DNA of 64,000 bases from PoT sp049331405 (GTDB lineage Bacteria > Planctomycetota > Planctomycetia > Isosphaerales > Isosphaeraceae): NCBI RefSeq assembly GCF_049331405.1, contig NZ_CP186274.1, positions 3,162,001-3,226,000 of the forward strand. Reading direction: 5' to 3'. The notes beneath the pieces were generated by a model. It saw only the letters and a list, made by a program, of their open reading frames with translations. It was not told where the DNA came from and ran no database searches. Position 1 is the stretch's first letter; every line of letters starts with the position of its first letter. Below are positions 11,757 to 20,429 of the stretch, in pieces. Both the position numbers and the translations under genes were made by a program.

Positions 11757-14417
11757 TTAAGCTTCCGACGACAGCAAGGCGACGGGAAAGCGCTCGAAAA
11801 GCTTCGAGATCGGCACGAGGCCCCCGGTGTAGTCTTCTCCGGTCAGCTCGTTTCGCCAGCGCCCGTCCGGCAGCGAGATCGTCGTGTCGTCCCACTTGCC
11901 CCCGACCTTGAGCGGGAGCCTGGGTGTGACCGTGATGGCTTGTGATCCTCGCAGGAACGCGACCACATTCTCGCGTTTCGCCCCTTCGGCGAAGATCGGA
12001 GTATAAGTGCTCGCCTCGCCGAAAACTTCCGGGATTCGCCTCCTCAGCCAGAGGGCCTGGCGGGTGACCCAGAGCTTCGGCAGCCCTTCCTGCGACCTCG
12101 CCATGATCTGCTCGGGCGTCGCCGACTTGACCTCCTCGAGCAATCGGCGGCGGATGTCGAAGTCCACGGGCCTGCGATTGTCAGGATCGACGAGGCTGAG
12201 GTCCCAGAGCTCGTTCCCCTGGTAGACGTCGGGGACGCCGGGGGCCGTCAGCTTGATCAGGGCCTGGGCCAGCGAGTTGACGCGACCAGGCTCGATCAAG
12301 GGCGAGACGAACCGCTTGAGGTCGGCCGTGAACAGGTCGTCGGAGAGGATCGCGGTCGCGAAGTCCTTCAGGGCGTTCTCGTAGGCCTCATCCGGCTCCG
12401 TCCACGAGGTATTGACCTTGGCCTCGCGCACCGCCTTGAGCATGTATTCATTGACTCGGTCGACGGTGATCGGCCAGGCCCCGACCAGGGTCTGATAGAG
12501 CAGGTACTCGGCATTCCTGTCGGGCATCCCCTCGGTCTTGTGCTTGTCATTCAGCACGGCCCAGCGTTCGACGGCCTCGGCCCAGCGTCCGGGGATCTCG
12601 GCGAGGAGCGAGATCCGGGCCCGGACGTCTTCGCTGCGCTTGGTGTCGTGGGTCGTGGTGGCGAGCATCGAGCCGCCCCAGAGCCGTTGCGTCTCCTGGC
12701 ACTCCTCATGGAAGGACTCGATCGAACGGCCGAAACGCCCGGGGTCGCCGCCGACCTCGTTGAGCGCACTGAGCCGGTTGTAGTTGTAGAAGACGGTGTC
12801 CTCGACCCCCTTCGCCATGATCGGCCCGGTGTATTGCTGGAACCGCATCGCGAGCTCGGACTCGAGTTCCCCCTGGATCTGGAGCAGGAGGATGTTGCGG
12901 AGGAAGTCGAAGAGCTCCGAGTCGAGGTCGGGCCGCAAGGCCTTGGCGGACTCGATCGCCTCGTTGATATAAGCCTCGTCACGCGGGGAGACCTCGCCCG
13001 AGTTGACATCGACATACGTGCGATAGACGGGGAAGCACGCGATGGCCTCGCGGAGCATATTGCTGAGCTCGCGCCTCGAATAATCGCGATAGCGCTTGCG
13101 ACGCTCGCAGATCTCCATCAATTGCAACGTCAGGCGATTGATATCGCTGCCGAAGAGGTTCTTGAGGACGAGATACTTCTTCTCGTGGACCATGCCGATG
13201 TAGTCGACCGACTGCCCCGTGAACCTTGTATAGAAGTCGTTGATGGGGCCTTCGCCTTCGGGGTCGATCAGGATCCCGCCGAGCCGGTTCAGGAAGTCGT
13301 AGCCCGTCGTGCCGGCGACCGGCCAGTCCTCGGGGAGGGCCTCGCCGGGTTCGAGGATCTTCTCGACGACGATCCAGCCGCGAGGCACCGCCTGTCGCAG
13401 ACGCTTGAAATACTGGGCCGGGTCGCGGAGGCCGTCGGGATGGTCGATCCGCAGGCCATCCAGCACCCCCTTGCGGACCCACTCGAGGATCAGGCCGTGC
13501 GTGTCCTGGAAGACGCGTTCGTCCTCCATCCGCAGGCTGACGAGGGTGTTGATGTCGAAGAAGCGGCGGTAGTCGAGCTCCTGCCCGGCCGTCTTCCAGT
13601 AGGCCACGCGGTAGTTCTGCCGCTCCATGAGCTGGTCGAGCTCGTTCGATGAGCTGTTGATCTCGTCGATCACCTGATCGATGGCGCTGGCGATCTTGGG
13701 CTGCTCGACGCAAAGCCGGGCCAGATGCTTGCGAAGCACCTCCTTGTCGCGGTGCCGGCGCGTGATGCTGTTCCAGTCGGTGAGGGTGGCGATGGGCAGA
13801 TTGCCGAAGGCGTCGCCGAGGAAGGCAAGGTCGTCGGAGTTGGATCGCCTCGCCGCGCGTTCCAGCAGCTCGTCGAGAGAGCGAGGGGCGATCGGCATCA
13901 CGTGGTCGTGGTAATGGAAGGTGAAGCTGGCGTCCTTGCGCTGGATCTGGATCTCGCCCGCTTCGAGCACGCGGCCGTAGTGGTCCCCCAGGATCGGCAG
14001 GAGCACGACGCTCTGGAGCTTGGCCTCGGGGGAGTTCCAGTCCACGTCGAAATAGCCGGCGTAGAGGCTCGACTGGCCGTTCTCGAGCACGTCCCACCAC
14101 CACGTGTTGTCGCGGCTGGCAATGCTCATATGATTCGGGACGATGTCGAGGATCTGGCCCAGGTCGGCCGCCTTGAGGGCGTCGCAGAGGCGTTGATGGG
14201 CCTCGGCGCCGCCGAGTTCGTCGCTCACCTTGTGGTGGCTGAGGACATCATACCCATGGGTGCTCCCCTTGCCGGCCTGGAGGTAGGGCGAGGCGTAGAG
14301 GTGGCTGATCCCGAGATCGCTCAGGTACGAGGCGACGGCGGCCGCCGCGTCGAAGCCGAAACCCGCGTGTAGTTGGACTCGATACGTCGCCCGGGGCGTC
14401 TTCTGGTCCGATCCCAT
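11757..14417 (-). CDS. treY: Maltooligosyl trehalose synthase
   Basis: GH13 enzyme of 886 residues (EC 5.4.99.15) that converts the reducing-end linkage of malto-oligosaccharides to a terminal trehalose unit. The N-terminus ATYRVQLHAGFGF, then LGISHLYASPYLQAGKGSTHGYDV and DIVPNHM are diagnostic for TreY rather than other GH13 members. The catalytic region shows GLRIDHPDGLRDP (nucleophile Asp) and IVVEKILEPGE (acid/base Glu). The downstream half has GVEDTVFYNYNRLSALNEVGG, and the C-terminal third has APGVPDVYQGNELWD. It is the first gene of the operon. Its usual partner TreZ, which releases free trehalose, is not in the window. No clear ribosome binding site is seen before the ATG at 14417. 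Confidence 0.95.
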   Translation of the reverse strand: MGSDQKTPRATYRVQLHAGFGFDAAAAVASYLSDLGISHLYASPYLQAGKGSTHGYDVLSHHKVSDELGGAEAHQRLCDALKAADLGQILDIVPNHMSIASRDNTWWWDVLENGQSSLYAGYFDVDWNSPEAKLQSVVLLPILGDHYGRVLEAGEIQIQRKDASFTFHYHDHVMPIAPRSLDELLERAARRSNSDDLAFLGDAFGNLPIATLTDWNSITRRHRDKEVLRKHLARLCVEQPKIASAIDQVIDEINSSSNELDQLMERQNYRVAYWKTAGQELDYRRFFDINTLVSLRMEDERVFQDTHGLILEWVRKGVLDGLRIDHPDGLRDPAQYFKRLRQAVPRGWIVVEKILEPGEALPEDWPVAGTTGYDFLNRLGGILIDPEGEGPINDFYTRFTGQSVDYIGMVHEKKYLVLKNLFGSDINRLTLQLMEICERRKRYRDYSRRELSNMLREAIACFPVYRTYVDVNSGEVSPRDEAYINEAIESAKALRPDLDSELFDFLRNILLLQIQGELESELAMRFQQYTGPIMAKGVEDTVFYNYNRLSALNEVGGDPGRFGRSIESFHEECQETQRLWGGSMLATTTHDTKRSEDVRARISLLAEIPGRWAEAVERWAVLNDKHKTEGMPDRNAEYLLYQTLVGAWPITVDRVNEYMLKAVREAKVNTSWTEPDEAYENALKDFATAILSDDLFTADLKRFVSPLIEPGRVNSLAQALIKLTAPGVPDVYQGNELWDLSLVDPDNRRPVDFDIRRRLLEEVKSATPEQIMARSQEGLPKLWVTRQALWLRRRIPEVFGEASTYTPIFAEGAKRENVVAFLRGSQAITVTPRLPLKVGGKWDDTTISLPDGRWRNELTGEDYTGGLVPISKLFERFPVALLSSEA

Positions 14418-15228
14418 ATTCGCGAATACCCATCAAGTCATGGAGCGTTGTGTTTCGATGGCACGAGCCGAACCGGCTGAAGGATCCCAAACGGAAATAG
14501 TTGTCATCAACGAAAAAGAGGATTGTTAACCGAAGAAATCTTTGCATTACAGAGAGATTGATGCTTTTGTTGCTGGGCTTTCGTCCTTGCCATATAGTCA
14601 ACCCACACCGCCGGTTCTCGCCTTGGTATTACGGACAAATCTCATCACAAGGACCCGAGGCTTATTTAACGCGAACGAAAGGCGGAATCGAGAGCCGGGC
14701 CGCGAGACCAGTAGGTAGCAGCATGCTTGGTCGCGCCTCCATCGACCGACCGAAAAGAGTTGCTGGAATGGAGCAATCCTCGGGCCAATACCCCTTTCGG
14801 ACGTTTTCCCGGGGATTTGGCGAGGTCCGGATAAGGGCTGGGCTAGGTTGATCCATCGGAGGGTACATCGCTGCGCATTTGCTTGCCCGGTGCGAGCGAT
14901 CTGCCCTCCCTCGACAAAATGGGGGCGGCGACGGGATGGGATATGCCGCTTTTGTCGGAAGACAATTCACGATCGGCGGGGATTCCAGACGATTTTCAGA
15001 GTCGACCGGCGCGATCGAACTTTGAACGATGACTTACGTAGAAGAAGCATTCGCGATCGACCCTGTCGACGGCGATCGAATGTCGATCTGCTAAGTTTTT
15101 CGTGGTAAACGGCCCGGCAATCGCAGGTTGTCGGACTTGTTCGGCATTCGAACCACGGATATCATGGCCAGATGTGGGCTTTCGCGTCCCGGACGACGAC
15201 CAACTCCTGTCTCACGGAACCTAATCAC
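14418..15228. other. Long intergenic region between treY and prc
   Basis: About 810 bp between divergent genes, more AT-rich than the coding DNA around it. Open frames here (for example 14501-14851 on plus) lack family features and ribosome binding sites. A possible plus-strand promoter is TTGCTG at 14570-14575, 17 bp, TATAGT at 14593-14598, but its -35 box is poor. No RNA gene was recognised. Confidence 0.45.
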
Positions 15229-17289
15229 ATGCCCAGACCCGCATTCCGTCCTCTGGCATTGGTGGCGATCATGGCGTTGATCGCGATGGTCGTCGGAGCC
15301 CAATCCCCGGAGCCCAGGCCCCTCGACGAAGAGACCGCGAAGGTGATCGTCGCCCTGGTTGAACAGGGCCACATGGCGAAGCCCAAAATCAACGATGAAA
15401 CCGCGCTGAAATGGTGCAAGAATTTCCTGAAAGATCTGGATCCTCAGAAATATTACTTTGAAAAAGCCGATGTCGATGAGTTCCTGGCCCAGGCCCCGAC
15501 GCTCGACGACAAGATCAAGAGCGGCAACCTCGACTTCGCCAAGCTGGTCTTCTCCCGCTTCCTGAAGCGGTCCGACGAGCGACTCAAGACCGTCATGGAT
15601 CTGCTCAAGGAGAAGCCCGACTTCACCGTGGACGAGGCGATCGTCGACGACCCCGACCAGCTCGACTATGCGGCCAACGCCAAGGAAATCCAGGAGCGCT
15701 GGAGGAAGCGGATCAAGCTCGACCTGCTCCAGCAGAAGATCGACAATGTGGACGAGAGCGAGGCCATCAAGAAGCTGACCATCCGCTATCGCGATCGCAA
15801 TCGACTCTTCCATCAGTTCGACATGTCGGAACTCCTGGAAATCTACCTCAGCAGCCTGACCCGCACCTTCGACCCGCATTCGAGCTACCTGAGCGGCAAG
15901 ACCTGGGAAGATATGGTCGGCCAGACCTTGCACCTCTCGCTCGAGGGCATCGGCGCGTCGCTGCAGTCGGAAGACGGCTACGCGGTCGTCAAGGAGATCG
16001 TCCCGGGCATGGCCGCCGACAAGGACGGCCGACTCCAGCCCGAGGACAAGATCGTCGGGATCCAGAAGGAGAACGGCGAGGAGATCGACCTGGTCGAGAA
16101 GAAGCTCAGCGACGTCGTCCGCTTCATCCGCGGGCCTCGCGGCACCAAGGTCCGCCTGATCGTCCAGCCGGTCGGCAGCAAGGAACGGAAGATCTATGAG
16201 CTGACCCGCCAGAAGATCGAGCTGGTCGATCAGCACGCCAAGGGCCAGGTCATCGAGGCCAAGGCCGAAGGGGGCAAGGCCTTCAAGATCGGCGTCATCG
16301 CCCTGCCGGCCTTCTATGGCGACACGGCCGCGGTCATGAACCAGGACCCGAATGCCGTCAGCGCGACCGAGGACTGCCGCAAGCTGATCACCAATTTCAA
16401 GCAGAACGGCGTCGACGCGGTCATGCTCGACCTCCGCGGTAATGGCGGTGGGCTGCTCGAAGAAGCCCGGACCCTCTCCGGCCTCTTCATCAATCGCGGC
16501 CCCGTGGTCCAGGTGAAGGACGCCTCGGGCGTCAAGCACATCGATGACCACGACAGCGCGTTGGCCTGGAGCGGACCCCTCGTCGTCCTGATCGACCACC
16601 TGAGCGCGAGTGCCTCGGAGATCTTCGCGGGCGTTATCAAGGATTACAGCCGCGGCCTGATCATCGGCGACTCGAGCACTTTTGGTAAGGGCACCGTCCA
16701 GAGCATCGTCCCGATCAACGAGCGGCTCCGCCGCGACGACGTCGAGCAACTCGGGGCCCTCAAGCTGACGATCCAGCAGTTCTACCGGGTCAACGGCGAG
16801 AGCACCCAGGTGAAGGGCGTCCCGCCCGATATCCACATCCCCTCGCTTCGCGACCAGCTCGACCTGGGCGAAGGGAAGATGGATAACGCCATGAAGTTCG
16901 ACAAGGTCGACGAGCTCAAGCACGACATCTTCGGCAAGGTGAACCCCGAGCTGGTCAAGAAGCTCGACACCCGCTCCGTCGAGCGTCGCAAGGCCGATCC
17001 CAAATTCCAGAAGCAGGAAGAGCGTATCGCCAAGTTCGCCGAGCGGAAGGCTCGCCACTCGATCTCCCTGAACGAAGCCAAGTTCCGGGCCGAGTACGTC
17101 CCCGACGACGAGCTGACCAAGGACGACGAGAAGCCCAAGTCGAAGGACAAGAAGAAGCGCCATGCCGACCACCCGGCCTGGGAATCCGACTTCTACAACG
17201 ATGAGATCGTCCGCATCGTCTCCGACTACCTGACCCTCGGTAGCCAGGCCCTGGCGAATGTGCCGACCCGTGCGAACGCGAGTCAGTAA
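15229..17289 (+). CDS. Tail-specific (C-terminal processing) protease, Prc/CtpA type
   Basis: Exported serine protease of family S41, 686 residues from the ATG at 15229, close to E. coli Prc (682). A signal peptide (LALVAIMALIAMVVGAQS) starts it. Next is a helical N-terminal domain, a PDZ domain (LEGIGASLQSEDGYAVVKEIVPGMAA then DKIVGIQ), and the protease core with LDLRGNGGGLLEEA, the nucleophile Ser in LSASASEIFAG and the Lys of the Ser-Lys dyad in FGKGTVQS. The lysine-rich C-terminal part matches the DUF3340-like tail of Prc. It acts in the periplasm on proteins with unstructured C-termini. An upstream in-frame ATG at 15172 would place 19 polar residues before the signal peptide and is not favoured. 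An IS element lies just downstream. Confidence 0.93.
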   Translation: MPRPAFRPLALVAIMALIAMVVGAQSPEPRPLDEETAKVIVALVEQGHMAKPKINDETALKWCKNFLKDLDPQKYYFEKADVDEFLAQAPTLDDKIKSGNLDFAKLVFSRFLKRSDERLKTVMDLLKEKPDFTVDEAIVDDPDQLDYAANAKEIQERWRKRIKLDLLQQKIDNVDESEAIKKLTIRYRDRNRLFHQFDMSELLEIYLSSLTRTFDPHSSYLSGKTWEDMVGQTLHLSLEGIGASLQSEDGYAVVKEIVPGMAADKDGRLQPEDKIVGIQKENGEEIDLVEKKLSDVVRFIRGPRGTKVRLIVQPVGSKERKIYELTRQKIELVDQHAKGQVIEAKAEGGKAFKIGVIALPAFYGDTAAVMNQDPNAVSATEDCRKLITNFKQNGVDAVMLDLRGNGGGLLEEARTLSGLFINRGPVVQVKDASGVKHIDDHDSALAWSGPLVVLIDHLSASASEIFAGVIKDYSRGLIIGDSSTFGKGTVQSIVPINERLRRDDVEQLGALKLTIQQFYRVNGESTQVKGVPPDIHIPSLRDQLDLGEGKMDNAMKFDKVDELKHDIFGKVNPELVKKLDTRSVERRKADPKFQKQEERIAKFAERKARHSISLNEAKFRAEYVPDDELTKDDEKPKSKDKKKRHADHPAWESDFYNDEIVRIVSDYLTLGSQALANVPTRANASQ

Positions 17290-17319
17290 TCGGATTCACG
17301 AAGTCCATCACGAATCCCG

Positions 17320-17339
17320 CTAGTACTACAGTTGTATTT
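17320..17339. repeat. Left end of IS701-like element: CTAG target duplication plus inverted repeat
   Basis: CTAG (17320-17323) followed by TACTACAGTTGTATTT. The whole 20-mer is the exact reverse complement of 18701-18720. CTAG fits the YTAR target preference known for the IS701 family. Confidence 0.85.
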
Positions 17340-18716
17340 AATCAAGGAGGTCGCGCCCCGCGTTTCCTGTAGTGACACTCCTTGGCGTGCTGCTGGTGTG
17401 CCCTCCGCCAGTCCGACCACGCCAGCGCACGCTCGGCCGGTTCCAGCCGGCCCCACACCACCCGGAGCAGGAGGATCCTGACCTCGGGCACCGTCAGCGG
17501 GATCAGCCGCGGGCCCCTTTCGCGCGGCGACGGCCGGGCCGACGACCGCGACCGGATCACCGCCAGCATCGCCAGCGCGAACATCGACAGCGTCACATGC
17601 CGATGCCAGCCGGGCCACGACCGCACCTCGTAGTCGGCCAGCCCGCAATCCCCTTGGCCCGCTCGAAGCACTCCTCCACCGCCCACCTCGAGCCCGCGAC
17701 CCGGGCCAGCTCCGCCCTCGGCGTGCCCGCCGGCCCGCGGCACAGGTAGTAGGCCCGCTCCTCCGGCCGGTCGCGGCTCCTGCGGACCAGCAGCCGGAGC
17801 TGCCAACCCCGGCCGTCGACCTCGCCGAACGGCTCGGCCGCCCAGTCGTACCACCGCGGCCCCTTCGACCCGACCCCGGCGCTCGCCCGGCGCCACGCGC
17901 GGGCCGGCAGCCGGTCGGCGATCGCGTCGACCCGATCTCGAGTCCGGCCGTCGTAGAGCCTCAGGTCGCTCCTGACCGCCAGCACGTACGGCTGGCCGGC
18001 CGCCTCCAACGCCCGACGGAGGCGTACGTCGCCGCCGTAGACCGCGTCGCCGGTCACCCAGGCCGCCACCACCCCGGCCCGCCGCGCCCGCTCGAGCATC
18101 CGCTCGGCCAGCCGCGGCTTGGTGGCGAATCCCTCCTCGGGCGGGATGTGGGCCGCCTTGCGGCGGTCGGGGTCGTCGGCCCACTCCTTCGGCAGGTACA
18201 ACTCGCGGTCGATGAGCCGCCTGCCCTCGGCGGCCGGCGAAGGCCAGGAAGACCCCGATCTGGCAGTTCTCGATCCGGCCGGCGGTGCCGGAATACTGCC
18301 GCTGCACGCCCGCGGATTTCGTGCCCTTCTTGAGGAAGCCGGTCTCGTCGACGATCAGCACGCCCCGGGGGTCGGCCAGATGTTCCCGGGCGTAGGCGAC
18401 CAGGTCGTCGCGGACGCGGTCGGCGTCCCAGTCGGCGCGGCCGAGGAGGTGCTGGACGCCATAGGGGGACTCGTCGCCGGCCTCCTCGGCGAGCTGCCAG
18501 CCGTTCTTGCGCCGGGCGTCGGAGAGGAGCCCCCGGAGATACGCGATGGCGCGGCGACGGGGCTCGGAACGGGGGAAGAAGCGGGCCAGGCGCCCGCCGA
18601 TGGAGTCCATCTCGCGGGCCCAGCCGCGGATGTCCACGGCCGCAGGTTGTGCTTGCATAGCTCGGCCTCCGTGCGCAACATCCTACGGGGCCAGGCTTTC
18701 AAATACAACTGTAGTA
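17324..18716 (-). mobile_element. IS701-family-like insertion sequence, 1,393 bp, intact ends
   Basis: Perfect 16 bp terminal inverted repeats (17324-17339 and 18701-18716) are flanked by a 4 bp CTAG duplication on each side. One transposase frame fills the element on the minus strand. Perfect ends and duplication point to a fairly recent insertion. It sits 34 bp after the protease gene stop and about 20 bp before a strong terminator hairpin. Confidence 0.9.
17342..18658 (-). pseudogene. IS701-like DDE transposase with two compensating frameshifts
   Basis: The minus-strand frame from 18658 reads as an IS701-type transposase to about residue 145 (VLIVDETGFLKKG holds the first catalytic Asp; YSGTAGRIENCQIGVFLAFA follows) and then turns into meaningless sequence. 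The correct protein continues in another frame, about 18230 to 17640: LIDRELYLPKEWADDP, second Asp in AAWVTGDAVYGG, and the Glu region VEECFERAKG. After AKG the first frame resumes with CGLADYEVRSWPGWHRHVTLSMFALAML to the end. So one extra base near 18225-18240 and one missing base near 17647 (in a GGGG run) cancel each other. Either the gene is dead, the sequence has errors, or ribosomes shift. The GGGG run would allow a cognate -1 slip of the Gly tRNA, but the first shift needs +1. Confidence 0.8.
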
Positions 18717-18720
18717 CTAG
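18701..18720. repeat. Right end of IS701-like element: inverted repeat plus CTAG
   Basis: AAATACAACTGTAGTA (18701-18716) then CTAG (18717-18720). It is an exact inverted copy of the left end. Confidence 0.85.
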
Positions 18721-18740
18721 GCGGGGCTCGGTTCAAATCG

Positions 18741-18771
18741 AAAGGGCGAGGCTTCAAGCCTCGCCCTTTTT
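18741..18771 (+). terminator. Intrinsic terminator, probably original end of the protease gene
   Basis: AAAGGGCGAGGC (18741-18752) pairs with GCCTCGCCCTTT (18758-18769) around a 5 nt loop, followed by more T. It is a strong, possibly bidirectional terminator. With the IS removed it would lie about 55 bp after the protease stop. Confidence 0.7.
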
Positions 18772-18906
18772 CATGCGCCGAGATGTTCGGCGACTTGCCC
18801 CTCATCGGTGACTGTTCCGCGACACTCCCTCCCTCCGATCCCCGTCGAGCCAATCGACTTATCCCGCCGCCTTTCCATCCTCCCAAGAAAATCGGAGCTG
18901 TCCCCG

Positions 18907-18935
18907 TTGACTTCAAAGACAGTTGTCTGAATACT
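18907..18935 (+). promoter_or_regulatory. Promoter of the gntR-ABC transporter operon
   Basis: TTGACT (18907-18912), 17 bp spacer, AATACT (18930-18935). The spacer holds AGACA-GT-TGTCT, a small inverted repeat. The start codon at 18971 lies about 30 bp past the predicted start point. Confidence 0.5.
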
Positions 18936-18953
18936 GTGTTAGTGAGGTAATAC
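18936..18953. promoter_or_regulatory. Candidate operator for the YtrA-type GntR regulator
   Basis: GTGTTA - 6 bp - TAATAC is an inverted repeat with one mismatch, laid out like YtrA-subfamily operators (two half-sites six bases apart). It covers the predicted transcription start, which suggests autorepression. Confidence 0.4.
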
Positions 18954-18970
18954 GGTAAGTGAGGCGTGTC

Positions 18971-19396
18971 ATGATATTTCGTCTCAACTCGCAGGACGAC
19001 CGACCCATTTATGTGCAAATTGCGGAACAAGTTACGTACGCCGTAGCCGCGGGTACGCTCCGGCCGGGAGAGCTCGTGCCTTCGGTGCGAGAGCTATCGA
19101 AGCAGCTCGTGGTGAATCCCAACACGGTGGCTCGTGCCTATCGCGAGTTGCAGGGGAAGCGACTTCTTGAACCGGTGCGGGGGACGGGGTTGCAGGTCGC
19201 CGAGGAAGCACCTTCGCGGTGTCGAGACGACCGGCGGGAGCTGGTTCGCCAGCGCCTGCGTAACGCGATTGATGAGGCGAGGCGGAGCGACCTCGATCCG
19301 CACGAGATCGAGTCGATCCTCCGCGAGGAATGGGCCAGGACGAACGGGACCGGGACCGCCGCGGCGGGACACGAAGCGAACGGGGGCCACGCATGA
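18971..19396 (+). CDS. GntR-family regulator, YtrA subfamily
   Basis: Small DNA-binding regulator of 141 residues. The N-terminal winged helix is typical of YtrA proteins: IFRLNSQDDRPIYVQIAEQ, then GTLRPGELVPSVRELSKQLVVNPNTVARAYRELQ, with the PSVR and NPNTVARAY signatures. Only a short C-terminal helical tail follows, so no large ligand domain. ATG at 18971 has GAGG six bases before it; a GTG at 18959 is less likely. Its stop overlaps the start of the ABC ATPase gene as ATGA, so the two are translationally coupled. By family precedent it represses its own ABC operon, perhaps in response to cell-envelope stress or small molecules. Confidence 0.92.
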   Translation: MIFRLNSQDDRPIYVQIAEQVTYAVAAGTLRPGELVPSVRELSKQLVVNPNTVARAYRELQGKRLLEPVRGTGLQVAEEAPSRCRDDRRELVRQRLRNAIDEARRSDLDPHEIESILREEWARTNGTGTAAAGHEANGGHA

Positions 19397-20349
19397 GTCT
19401 GGGAAAATCGGTTCGCATCGAGAACATGACGAAGCGGTACAGGTCGCATCTCGCCGTGGACAAGCTCACGCTCGAGGTGCCCGAGGGCTCGGTCTTCGGG
19501 CTCCTGGGTGAGAATGGCGCTGGGAAGACGACGACGATCCAGTCGATCCTTGGCCTGATCGTCGCCGACTCGGGACGCGTGGAGACGCTCGGCCTCAACC
19601 CGGCGGTCGACGGCCTCCAGGTGCGCCGGCGGATCGGCTACGTCCCCGAGCGCCCCTGCCTCTACGAGTGGATGACGGTCGCCGAGATCGGCTGGTTCGC
19701 GGCCGGGTTCCACACGCAGTCGGCCAATGGCGCCGCCGGCTTCGAGGCCCGCTACCAGGAGTTGGTCAAGGGGTTCGAGCTGCCCTTCAAGCGCAAGATC
19801 CGCCAGCTCTCCAAGGGGATGCGGGCCAAGGTCTCGCTGGCCTTGGGGCTGGCCTCCGAACCCGAACTTCTGATCCTCGACGAGCCGACCTCCGGCCTCG
19901 ACGTGCTCGTCAGGCGCGACTTCCTCGAGAGCATGGTGGACCTGGCGGGGGGTGGTCGTACCGTCGTCCTGTCGAGCCACCAGATCGGCGAGGTCGAGCG
20001 CGTCGCCAGCCACGTCGCCCTGGTGCATACCGGTCGCCTGATCCTCTCCGAGCCCCTCGACGAGCTGAAGGCGAGGACGTACCTCGTGACCTTCGGCTTC
20101 TCGAGCCGGGATCATCCCATCGCCCCTCCCGTCGGCCTGCCCATCGAGCTCATCGATGTCGACGACGCCCCCCGGCAGGCCCGCTGGCTCGTCCACGCGA
20201 GCGGCCCCTCGGCCCTGGAGCCGCTGCGGAACCTGGCGAGCGTGACCGACTTCAGCGTCGACAAGCCTTCGCTTGAAGAAATCTATATCGGATACATGAG
20301 GCGACGGATTCCGGCCGACTCGATCCCCTCGATCGTCCACGTGGCCTGA
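19393..20349 (+). CDS. ABC transporter ATP-binding protein
   Basis: Cytosolic ATPase of 318 residues that powers an ABC-2 type transporter. Walker A GENGAGKT, signature LSKGM, Walker B LLILDEPTSGLD and switch His in VLSSHQ are all present. The C-terminal 80 residues form a variable accessory domain. Start ATG 19393 overlaps the gntR stop by 4 bp; an in-frame ATG at 19330 lies inside gntR and is not favoured. The permease gene follows after 80 bp. The setting (YtrA-type regulator, ATPase, permease) matches known exporter operons. Confidence 0.95.
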   Translation: MSLGKSVRIENMTKRYRSHLAVDKLTLEVPEGSVFGLLGENGAGKTTTIQSILGLIVADSGRVETLGLNPAVDGLQVRRRIGYVPERPCLYEWMTVAEIGWFAAGFHTQSANGAAGFEARYQELVKGFELPFKRKIRQLSKGMRAKVSLALGLASEPELLILDEPTSGLDVLVRRDFLESMVDLAGGGRTVVLSSHQIGEVERVASHVALVHTGRLILSEPLDELKARTYLVTFGFSSRDHPIAPPVGLPIELIDVDDAPRQARWLVHASGPSALEPLRNLASVTDFSVDKPSLEEIYIGYMRRRIPADSIPSIVHVA

Positions 20350-20429
20350 ACCCGGTTTGAAGGGCAGGGGGGAAGGTCTCGGGCTCGTATTTGAGGACGC
20401 CGAGGCGGATCCAAGAGAGGGGGGCAACG

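Noticed and set aside
14501..14970. Open frames on both strands in the treY-prc gap
   Set aside because: They are short, overlap each other, lack ribosome binding sites and have no recognisable composition.
17342..18658. Calling the minus-strand 438-residue frame an intact transposase
   Set aside because: About 200 residues in its middle are out of frame with the family; the matching sequence is in another frame.
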